Positions 4,928-11,603 of a DNA stretch of 11,603 nucleotides are shown in pieces. The notes under the pieces are model-generated. The model was not told the DNA's origin, made no database searches, and saw nothing but the letters and a program-made list of their open reading frames with translations. The DNA comes from Polaromonas sp. Lineage in GTDB: Bacteria > Pseudomonadota > Gammaproteobacteria > Burkholderiales > Burkholderiaceae. Where the stretch lies: the NCBI GenBank assembly GCA_013823505.1, contig PNMH01000101.1, positions 1 to 11,603 on the forward strand, given 5' to 3'. The translations under genes were made by a program, and so were the position numbers. Every line of letters begins with the position of its first letter. The first letter of the stretch is position 1.

Positions 4928-6880
4928 GCGCCGTGCGCGGCGCTGTTGCCAGCAAACCGCCAGCACCCAGGCCCACAGGGCCATGCCCCAGAACACACTG
5001 GTGGAGCCACCGCCGCCACCGCTGGTGGCCGGGAAGGCAGCCACCACGGTCACGGTGTCGCTGCCGCTGCGCGCGGTCGGCGTGAAGTCGTCGGTGACGG
5101 TTAGCCGGAACACAAAGGTGGCCTGCGTGTTGGGCAGGTTCACGCCGGCCACGGCCGCGGATGCATTGGTGATGGCCACGGTCGGGCCGCTGACCTGGGT
5201 CCACTGGTGGCTGGCAACGTTGAAGCCCGTGAGCGCCACGCTGGCCGTGCCGTTGAGCGAGATCGAAGTGCCTGGCGTGACGGTGCCGATGGGCGAAATG
5301 ATGGCCGCCGGGCCGGTGGCCAACTGGACCGAAGTGGCCGCGTCGAGCAGGCCGGCGCCACAAGTGGTGGTGGTGCACGCGCACAAACCATTGTTGGCCA
5401 CGGTGCATTGGCCGAAGGGGACGTTGATGTGGCCACGGTTGGTGGCCGCCTGCTTCATGCGGTCGATCAACGCGGTGGGGGTGAGGGCCTGGTTGACGGC
5501 CAGCATGAGGCTGGCCACGCCCACAGCCTGCGGCACGGCAAAGCTGGTGCCCTGCTTGTAGCCGAGCACGTTGTTGCCGGGCACGGTATCCCCGTCGTTG
5601 TCGGTGGAGAGCAGGAAGGTTGCGGCGCCCCCCTCGTCGGATCCCCCTGGCGCTGAAAGCGCCACCTGCGGCCCGAAGCTGGAGTAGTCGGCTTTCGCGC
5701 CATCTCGGCGCACCGAGGCCACCGTCATGACGCGCTGGCAATCGGCTGGCCGCTTGAGGGCGCCCCTGTCGTTGCCAGCAGCCACCACCACCAAAGCGCC
5801 CGCGTCGGTCGCGGCATTGATTGCACTTTGATACGCCGCATCGCAGGGTTGATCACCGCCGAAGCTCAGGTTGATCACGCGGGCAGGGTTGGCGTTGGTG
5901 GGCACGCCGTCCACCGGCAGGCCGGCCGCCCAGCGCACGCCATCCAGCAGGTCCGACACCAGCGCGCCGCACTTGCCCGCCACGCGCACCGGCAGGATGC
6001 GGGCGCCCCAGTTGATGCCGGCCACGCCGACGCTGTTGTTGGTGGCTGCTGCGATCTGGCCGGTGATGAACGTGCCGTGCCAGGAGCTTTTGTCCAGGTT
6101 TGGATCGTTGGTGAAGTTACCGCACGCCCCAGCGTCCACATACTGCTGGACGGCGGGTGCATTGCCAAATCGGGTCACCCAATCTCCAGGGTCTTCGGGG
6201 TTCGAGTCCCGCCCATTGGTATCGTTTGCAAACTCCACCTCGGTCACCAAGTCGTAGCCTGGCAACAGACGTGCGCCCAAAGGGACGAGTTCCGGATGTT
6301 CAAACCGCACACCGCCGTCCACCACAGCCACCACCACCGGCGTGCCTGTGCTGCCCGTGGTCAGGTTCCAGGCATCGGGAAGGTTCATGGCAGCCAGGTT
6401 GCCAGAAGCCGGTGTCTGCAAGTGCCACTGGTTGTTGAACCAGGTGTCGTTGGGCGATGTCTGCAGCCGCTTCACAAACACATTGGGCTCGACCCACGCC
6501 ACATCGGGATGCAGGCGCACGCGGCGGATGGCGTCTTCAAGGGAACGGCCCCTCATGGGCCGCTCGAACTTCAACAGGGCGGCGTTGCCGGCCTCGCCCG
6601 TCTCTCGTGCGCTCAGGCCCACGTCGCGCGCCAGGCGCTTGGTGCGTTCGCGGGTCTGGTCGGTGGCGGCCTTCCAGCGGGCCCGCGCGCGCTCCCGCTC
6701 GTTGGCACGGGGACTGCGATCGACCTGCTCTGTTTCAGTGTCGGCGGCCGAAGCTCTGTAACCAATGATCAGGCCCAGGGCCGGTGCGTCAACAACCTGA
6801 CCCACCGCCGAGGCGCAGGCCAGCAAGGCTGCCAGCCCCAAGGCGATCAACCGATTTTTGTATCCGAGATGTAAAAGCAT
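4919..6880 (-). CDS. Secreted S8 (subtilisin-like) serine protease with GlyGly-CTERM-like C-terminal anchor
   Basis: This 653-residue exported protease (numbered from the ATG at 6880) has several parts. The N-terminal signal is LIALGLAALLACASA (11-25). A charged Arg-rich stretch and an I9-like propeptide follow, ending near VAWVEPN (about 128-134). The catalytic domain spans about 140-520, with Asp188 in VVDGG, His268 in SSWHGTF, oxyanion Asn370 in AAGND and Ser446 in GTSFAVP. A cysteine cluster lies at 492-507. A PKD-like beta domain (about 530-615) precedes SGGGGGS, one hydrophobic helix and QQRRARREV, the tripartite form of GlyGly-CTERM sorting signals. A GTG at 6895 would add five residues; the ATG gives a cleaner signal peptide, but neither has a strong Shine-Dalgarno. 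The gene lies 72 bp after the hydrolase on the same strand. The protein substrate is unknown. Confidence 0.9.
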   Translation of the reverse strand: MLLHLGYKNRLIALGLAALLACASAVGQVVDAPALGLIIGYRASAADTETEQVDRSPRANERERARARWKAATDQTRERTKRLARDVGLSARETGEAGNAALLKFERPMRGRSLEDAIRRVRLHPDVAWVEPNVFVKRLQTSPNDTWFNNQWHLQTPASGNLAAMNLPDAWNLTTGSTGTPVVVAVVDGGVRFEHPELVPLGARLLPGYDLVTEVEFANDTNGRDSNPEDPGDWVTRFGNAPAVQQYVDAGACGNFTNDPNLDKSSWHGTFITGQIAAATNNSVGVAGINWGARILPVRVAGKCGALVSDLLDGVRWAAGLPVDGVPTNANPARVINLSFGGDQPCDAAYQSAINAATDAGALVVVAAGNDRGALKRPADCQRVMTVASVRRDGAKADYSSFGPQVALSAPGGSDEGGAATFLLSTDNDGDTVPGNNVLGYKQGTSFAVPQAVGVASLMLAVNQALTPTALIDRMKQAATNRGHINVPFGQCTVANNGLCACTTTTCGAGLLDAATSVQLATGPAAIISPIGTVTPGTSISLNGTASVALTGFNVASHQWTQVSGPTVAITNASAAVAGVNLPNTQATFVFRLTVTDDFTPTARSGSDTVTVVAAFPATSGGGGGSTSVFWGMALWAWVLAVCWQQRRARREV

Positions 6881-6891
6881 CCCGGTTTGTA

Positions 6892-6913
6892 GCACGCGCC
6901 AGCTGGCGCTTGC
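6892..6913. promoter_or_regulatory. Inverted repeat between the hydrolase and protease genes
   Basis: GCGCCAGCTGGCGC (6896-6909) is a perfect 14-bp palindrome. Three more matching bases on each side, beyond one mismatch, extend it to 22 bp (6892-6913). It lies 16-29 bp upstream of the protease ATG and downstream of the hydrolase stop. On the minus strand, TGCTACAAA follows directly (about 6894-6886) and resembles an extended -10 box. The palindrome could be an operator for the protease or a stem-loop ending the hydrolase transcript. No T-run follows, so a classical terminator is unlikely. Confidence 0.35.
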
Positions 6914-6952
6914 ACCTCATTTGGCGGAGCGCTCGCGCGGGTGTTGGTCGCT

Positions 6953-7852
6953 TCAGACAACCGCCGGGCGGCGCTGCGTTTGCGCGGCAAACCAAGCCAG
7001 CGCTTCGTTCCAGAGTGGCTGGGCCTTGGGCCGGAAATACCCCATGTGGCCGATGGGGCCGAGGCCCGCGCGCCGGGCATCCAGCGTGACGCTGCGCACC
7101 TCGGCGTTGCGGTAGCCCGCCATGAAGGCGTCGCGCGATGCCGGGGGCGCCCAGGCGTCGTCCAGCGCGTTCACGGCCACGATGGGGAAACGCACATCGC
7201 CAAAGCGCTCGGTGGTCGCCCGCATGGCCGGATCGTCAAAGAAGTAACGCGGGAAGCGGCACCAGTGGCGCCATTGCCGGTACACATCGATCGGCAGGTC
7301 TTCGCCCATGCCCAGGCGGCTCCATGGCAAATAGCCGTGCATGCGTGTCCACACCGGCCCCAGCACACGCCACATGAACAGCACGCGAAGGCGCTCCAGC
7401 GGCGGCATCCAGCCGTGCCAGCCGGCGCCGGTGGCGAAGGTATACGCGCCGTCTACCGCACCCGGGTCGGGCAGCAGCCCCAGCGCGTGGCCCCCGTAGG
7501 AATGGCCGACCAGGTACAGCGGCATGCCGGACTGGCGCATGGCCTCCACGCCGGCAGCCAGGTCCAGACGGCCCCAGTCGAGGTAATCCATGCGAAAGCC
7601 TTTGAGCGTGCTCGGGGCGGACTGGCCGATGCCGCGGTAGTCCAGCGTGAGCACGTCAAAGCCCTGGCGCGCGGCATGTTCGGCGAAGCGTTTGTAAAAG
7701 CCCTGGGGCACGGCGGTAGCACCTCCCACGACCAAGTGTCCAACCGGAGGCGACGGGCTGTGGAAGCGGTGCGCCACCAATGGGTAGCCGTCGGCGGCGG
7801 TCAGCGAAATGCGCTCGATGCGCACGGCCTGGGTGGTTTTGTCGGTGCTCAT
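6953..7852 (-). CDS. Alpha/beta hydrolase (COG4757-like, serine hydrolase)
   Basis: This 299-residue cytoplasmic protein has no signal peptide. The alpha/beta hydrolase fold is shown by LTLDYRGIGQSAPS (68-81), the strand and turn before the nucleophile elbow GHSYGG (Ser118). The acid is in NALDDAWAP (Asp231 or Asp232) and the base is His269 in GHMGYFRP. The central part (about 145-215) is rich in Trp, Arg and Phe and would form the lid over the substrate pocket. These motifs match predicted hydrolases of the COG4757 type, for which I know no firm substrate; an ester or lipid-like compound is possible. A Shine-Dalgarno-like GGGAG lies about 8 nt before the ATG. The start is 22 bp after the tetR stop on the same strand, so the two are very likely co-transcribed and the regulator probably controls this enzyme. 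Confidence 0.9.
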   Translation of the reverse strand: MSTDKTTQAVRIERISLTAADGYPLVAHRFHSPSPPVGHLVVGGATAVPQGFYKRFAEHAARQGFDVLTLDYRGIGQSAPSTLKGFRMDYLDWGRLDLAAGVEAMRQSGMPLYLVGHSYGGHALGLLPDPGAVDGAYTFATGAGWHGWMPPLERLRVLFMWRVLGPVWTRMHGYLPWSRLGMGEDLPIDVYRQWRHWCRFPRYFFDDPAMRATTERFGDVRFPIVAVNALDDAWAPPASRDAFMAGYRNAEVRSVTLDARRAGLGPIGHMGYFRPKAQPLWNEALAWFAAQTQRRPAVV

Positions 7853-7874
7853 GGTCGGTCTCCCGTTCGTGCGT

Positions 7875-8462
7875 TCAGCGGTTGGCGCGGGCGGCCAGCA
7901 GCGAGAGCAAGGTCTCGGTGGCCTGCGTGATGGGTTCGGTACTCTGGGCCACGCGGGCCTGGAGCAGGCCGCCTTCGTAGGTCGCCACGATCAGGGCGGC
8001 GATGCCCCGGGCCTGGGCCTGCGGCTCGCCGTGCTGCTCCAGCGCGAGCGCGATGCGTTCGCGCAGCGTGGCAAACGCGCGCGCCAGGGCGTCGCGCAGG
8101 ACCGGGTCGTCGGGCGTGGTTTCCAGCGCCACGGTCGCCAGCGGGCAACCGGACTCGAAGCCGGTGTCACTCAACCGAGCGGTGGCGCCCGCCATCCAGC
8201 GGCGCGTGGCCTCGATCGGGTCCATCTTGCTGGCGAGCAAGGCGTCAAGCCCGCGCAGCATACGCGCCACCACATCGTCGATGGCGGCCACGGCCAGCTC
8301 GGTCTTGCCGCCGGGGAAGTGGTGGTACAGCACGCCCTTGGGCGCGCCGGCCTGGGTCAACAGCTCGGTGAGACCCATGCCGTGCAGGCCGCGCCGGCGC
8401 AGGGCGTCGGTCATGGCGGCGATCAGGCGTTCGCGGGTACCGGGGGTGGGTGTGTCGGTCAT
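7875..8462 (-). CDS. TetR/AcrR-family transcriptional regulator (LmrA/YxaF type)
   Basis: This 195-residue repressor-like protein starts at the ATG at 8462. The N-terminal DNA-binding domain has the TetR signature, with the helix-turn-helix at about 28-50 (LTELLTQAGAPKGVLYHHFP). The C-terminal ligand domain carries FESGCPLATVALE (102-114), which resembles the LmrA/YxaF-type TetR C-terminal family. The ligand is unknown. It is the first gene of a likely operon with the alpha/beta hydrolase. A TTG at 8498 would add 12 residues, but it falls in the -35 box, so the ATG is preferred. No Shine-Dalgarno precedes that ATG, and the predicted transcription start falls almost on it. Autorepression is inferred from the operator-like site in the promoter. 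Confidence 0.93.
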   Translation of the reverse strand: MTDTPTPGTRERLIAAMTDALRRRGLHGMGLTELLTQAGAPKGVLYHHFPGGKTELAVAAIDDVVARMLRGLDALLASKMDPIEATRRWMAGATARLSDTGFESGCPLATVALETTPDDPVLRDALARAFATLRERIALALEQHGEPQAQARGIAALIVATYEGGLLQARVAQSTEPITQATETLLSLLAARANR

Positions 8463-8469
8463 GCACGCA

Positions 8470-8498
8470 AATCTATAGACCAGTCGGTCCAGTGTCAA
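8470..8498 (-). promoter_or_regulatory. Promoter of tetR with embedded TetR-type operator
   Basis: On the minus strand a perfect -35 box TTGACA lies at 8498-8493. At 17-bp spacing the -10 is TAGATT (8475-8470); at 15 bp it is TATAGA (8477-8472). Between and overlapping the boxes, the plus strand reads TAGACCAGTCGGTCCA (8476-8491). This is an imperfect palindrome with GACC/GGTC arms, close to operators I recall for LmrA/YxaF-type regulators (TAGACCAGTC...). Bound repressor would block RNA polymerase, so this site fits autorepression of tetR and control of the downstream hydrolase. Confidence 0.7.
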
Positions 8499-8528
8499 GC
8501 CACGGGGTGTCGCACAGGTTCTCCAGGC

Positions 8529-8560
8529 AACAAAAAAGCGCCCGAAGGCGCTTTTTTGTT
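8529..8560 (-). terminator. Rho-independent terminator after gap (bidirectional form)
   Basis: AACAAAAAAGCGCC (8529-8542) pairs perfectly with GGCGCTTTTTTGTT (8547-8560) around the loop CGAA, a 14-bp stem. Its GC core is flanked by six A and six T, so each strand ends in a U-rich tail. It lies 16 bp beyond the gap stop and separates the tkt-gap operon from the tetR promoter. The same structure would stop plus-strand transcription. Confidence 0.93.
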
Positions 8561-8576
8561 CGATGCAAGCGGGTGC

Positions 8577-9617
<1,041 letters not shown>

Positions 9618-11603
9618 TCATTTCGCCAGCACGGCGCGCACCGTGTCGGCCACATTGGCGGGCGTGAAGCCGAAGTGCTCGAACAGCACCGGGGCCGGGG
9701 CGGACTCGCCGTAGGTGTCCAGACCCACGACCGCGGCCACGCCGTATTTCCACCAGCCGTCGGTGGAGCCCATCTCGACGGCGACACGCGGCACGCCGGC
9801 GGGCAGCACCGAGGCCTTGAAGGCAGCGCTCTGGCGGTCAAAGGTGGTGGTGCTGGGCATGGAGACCACGCGCACGGCAATCTTGAATTCTTTGGCCAGC
9901 AGCTCCTGTGCCTTCAGCGCCAGCTGCACTTCGGAACCGGTGGCGATGATCACCGCCTGTGCCTTTTTCTTCAGGCCCACTTCGCTCGGCTCGGCCAACA
10001 CATAAGCACCCTTGCTGATGTCGCCCAGGTCGCTCTTGGGCGCGTAGGGCAGGTTCTGGCGGCTGAGCAGCAGCGCGGTGGGGCGGCTGGCGTTTTCCAG
10101 CGCCACGGCCCAGGCCACCGCGGTCTCGGCCGTGTCGGCGGGGCGCCAGACGTCCAGGTTCGGGATGAGACGCAGGCTGGCGGCGTGCTCGACCGACTGG
10201 TGTGTCGGGCCGTCTTCGCCCAGGCCGATCGAGTCGTGCGTGAACACGTGGATCACGCGCTGCTTCATCAGCGCGGCCATGCGGATGGCGTTGCGACTGT
10301 AGTCGCTGAAGGTCAGGAAGGTGCCGCCGTAGGGAATGAAGCCACCGTGCAGCGCCACGCCGTTCATGATCGCGGCCATGCCGAATTCGCGCACGCCGTA
10401 GTTGATGTGACGGCCGCCCTGGCCCTGCTCGTTCTTCACCACGTCACCGGCCAGGTTGAAGCGCAGGCTGGGGGTGGACTTGGTGTTGGTGAGGTTGGAG
10501 CCGGTGAGGTCGGCGCTGCCACCGAGCAGCTCGGGCAGTGCGGCGGTGAAGGTCTCAAGCGCGAGCTGGCTGGCCTTGCGGCTGGCCACGGTCTCGGCCT
10601 TGGTGTGGGCGGCCACGGCAGCGTCCACCGCCACCTGGGCAAAGTTCTTGGGCAGCTCGCCCTTCATGCGGCGCACGAATTCCTTGGCGAGTTCGGGGAA
10701 GGCGGCCTTGTAGGCGGCGAAGGTGGTGTTCCAGGCGGCTTCGGCGGCCCTGCCGGCGTCCTTGGCGTCCCAGGCGGCGTACACGTCTTTCGGGATCGCA
10801 AAAGGTGCGTGGCTCCAGCCCAGCGCTTCGCGGGTGAGCTTGATCTCTTCGGCACCCAGCGGCTCGCCGTGCGCTTTGGCGGTGTTGGCGCGGTTCGGGC
10901 TGCCTTTGCCGATATGCGTCTTGCAGATGATCATGGTCGGCGCGTCGGCCTTGTTCTTCGCATCGGCAATGGCGCGTTCCACGGCGTCGGCGTCGTGGCC
11001 ATCGATCGGGCCGATCACGTTCCAGCCGTAAGCGGCAAACCGCAGCGCGGTGTTGTCGATGAACCAGGGCGTGACCTGGCCGTCGATGGAGATGCCGTTG
11101 TCGTCGTACAGCGCGATCAGCTTGTTGAGCTTCCAGGCGCCGGCCAGTGCGCAGGCTTCGTGGCTGATGCCTTCCATCAGGCAGCCGTCGCCCAGGAACA
11201 CGTAGGTGTGGTGGTCCACCACGGTGTGGCCTTCGCGGTTGAACTCGGACGCCAGCAGTTTCTCGGCCAGCGCCATGCCCACGGCGTTGGTGATGCCCTG
11301 GCCCAGCGGGCCGGTGGTGGTTTCCACGCCGGGGGTGATGCCCACTTCAGGGTGGCCGGCGGTCTTGCTGTGCAGCTGGCGGAAGTTTTTGAGTTCGCCG
11401 ATCGGCAGCTTGTAGCCGGTGAGGTGCAGCAGCGAATAGATCAGCATGGAGCCGTGGCCGTTGGACAGCACGAAGCGGTCGCGGTTGGCCCACAGCGGGT
11501 TGGTTGGGTTGTGGCGCAGGTGGCGGCCCCACAGGGCCACCGCCATGTCGGCCATGCCCATGGGCGCACCCGGGTGGCCCGAGTTGGCGGCTTGCACCGC
11601 GTC
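9618..11603 (-). CDS. tkt: Transketolase (N-terminus cut off by window edge)
   Basis: Transketolase uses thiamine diphosphate to move two-carbon ketol units between sugar phosphates, linking the pentose phosphate pathway or Calvin cycle to glycolysis. The frame is open for 661 residues to the window edge. The first visible residues, [16 protein letters not shown], belong near residue 20 of known enzymes, so about 20 residues and the start lie outside. Cofactor motifs include [29 protein letters not shown] (11192-11169) and the metal-binding DDNGISIDG. The catalytic glutamate of the pyrimidine domain is in REFGM (codon 10388-10386), and [10 protein letters not shown] and SRQNLP follow as in E. 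coli TktA. The C-terminus ends in RAVLAK with a TGA at 9620-9618. The gene lies 42 bp upstream of gap and is probably co-transcribed with it. Confidence 0.98.
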   Translation of the reverse strand, partial: DAVQAANSGHPGAPMGMADMAVALWGRHLRHNPTNPLWANRDRFVLSNGHGSMLIYSLLHLTGYKLPIGELKNFRQLHSKTAGHPEVGITPGVETTTGPLGQGITNAVGMALAEKLLASEFNREGHTVVDHHTYVFLGDGCLMEGISHEACALAGAWKLNKLIALYDDNGISIDGQVTPWFIDNTALRFAAYGWNVIGPIDGHDADAVERAIADAKNKADAPTMIICKTHIGKGSPNRANTAKAHGEPLGAEEIKLTREALGWSHAPFAIPKDVYAAWDAKDAGRAAEAAWNTTFAAYKAAFPELAKEFVRRMKGELPKNFAQVAVDAAVAAHTKAETVASRKASQLALETFTAALPELLGGSADLTGSNLTNTKSTPSLRFNLAGDVVKNEQGQGGRHINYGVREFGMAAIMNGVALHGGFIPYGGTFLTFSDYSRNAIRMAALMKQRVIHVFTHDSIGLGEDGPTHQSVEHAASLRLIPNLDVWRPADTAETAVAWAVALENASRPTALLLSRQNLPYAPKSDLGDISKGAYVLAEPSEVGLKKKAQAVIIATGSEVQLALKAQELLAKEFKIAVRVVSMPSTTTFDRQSAAFKASVLPAGVPRVAVEMGSTDGWWKYGVAAVVGLDTYGESAPAPVLFEHFGFTPANVADTVRAVLAK

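Noticed and set aside
4734..5741. A 335-codon minus-strand open frame crossing the SPOR/protease junction
   Set aside because: It runs antisense to the SPOR gene and out of frame with the protease, and its product is Arg/His/Gly/Pro-rich without motifs.
6192..6215. tRNA T-arm-like text GGGGTTCGAGTCCCGCC, which could suggest a tRNA end or an attachment site
   Set aside because: It lies inside the protease reading frame (encoding the GRDSNPEDP region), no acceptor, D or anticodon arms fit around it, and no integrase or flanking direct repeat is present.
5828..6874. A 348-codon plus-strand open frame opposite the S8 protease
   Set aside because: The minus strand holds the complete protease with its triad; the plus-strand product has no recognisable motif.

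Overview
The window reads as chromosomal DNA of a GC-rich betaproteobacterium, most likely a Comamonadaceae member (Hydrogenophaga/Acidovorax-like). This rests on codon use (strong G/C third position), the protein sequences, and a short GC-rich intergenic repeat at about 3227-3303 of a kind I recall from that family. No sequence search was run, so the genus is only a guess. Nothing suggests phage, plasmid, IS element or CRISPR; this is mostly conserved housekeeping sequence with a few lineage-specific genes.

Layout. (1) Positions 1-2585, minus strand: a DNA topoisomerase III gene (topB) that runs off the left edge, so its C-terminus is missing. (2) Positions 2586-2682: a divergent intergenic region with an unusual alternating purine/pyrimidine tract and a perfect 16-bp palindrome. 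(3) Positions 2683-4911, plus strand: a small eukaryotic-type SET-domain protein methyltransferase, the GC-rich repeat, a monofunctional biotin-protein ligase (birA), and an overlapping membrane-anchored SPOR-like protein. (4) Positions 4919-8462, minus strand: a secreted S8 (subtilisin-like) protease with a C-terminal GlyGly-CTERM-like sorting signal, then an alpha/beta hydrolase, then a TetR-family regulator. Transcription runs tetR to hydrolase, with the protease last and after a gap. A promoter with an embedded operator-like site lies directly before tetR. (5) Positions 8529-8560: a near-ideal intrinsic terminator. (6) Positions 8577-11603, minus strand: transketolase (tkt, 5' end missing) followed by glyceraldehyde-3-phosphate dehydrogenase (gap), a central carbon metabolism operon closed by that terminator.

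How the genes relate. tkt and gap act in adjoining steps of the pentose phosphate, glycolytic and Calvin-type pathways and appear co-transcribed. tetR and the alpha/beta hydrolase are 22 bp apart and probably form a self-repressed pair responding to an unknown small molecule. birA and the SPOR gene overlap by 7 nt and are probably co-translated, although their functions are unrelated. The topB/SET pair is divergent around DNA able to adopt unusual structures, which makes that intergenic region the most curious spot here.

I do not see a clearly new multi-gene system. The points most worth checking are the Z-DNA-prone divergent region, the bacterial SET methyltransferase, the anchored protease, and the probably leaderless tetR transcript.
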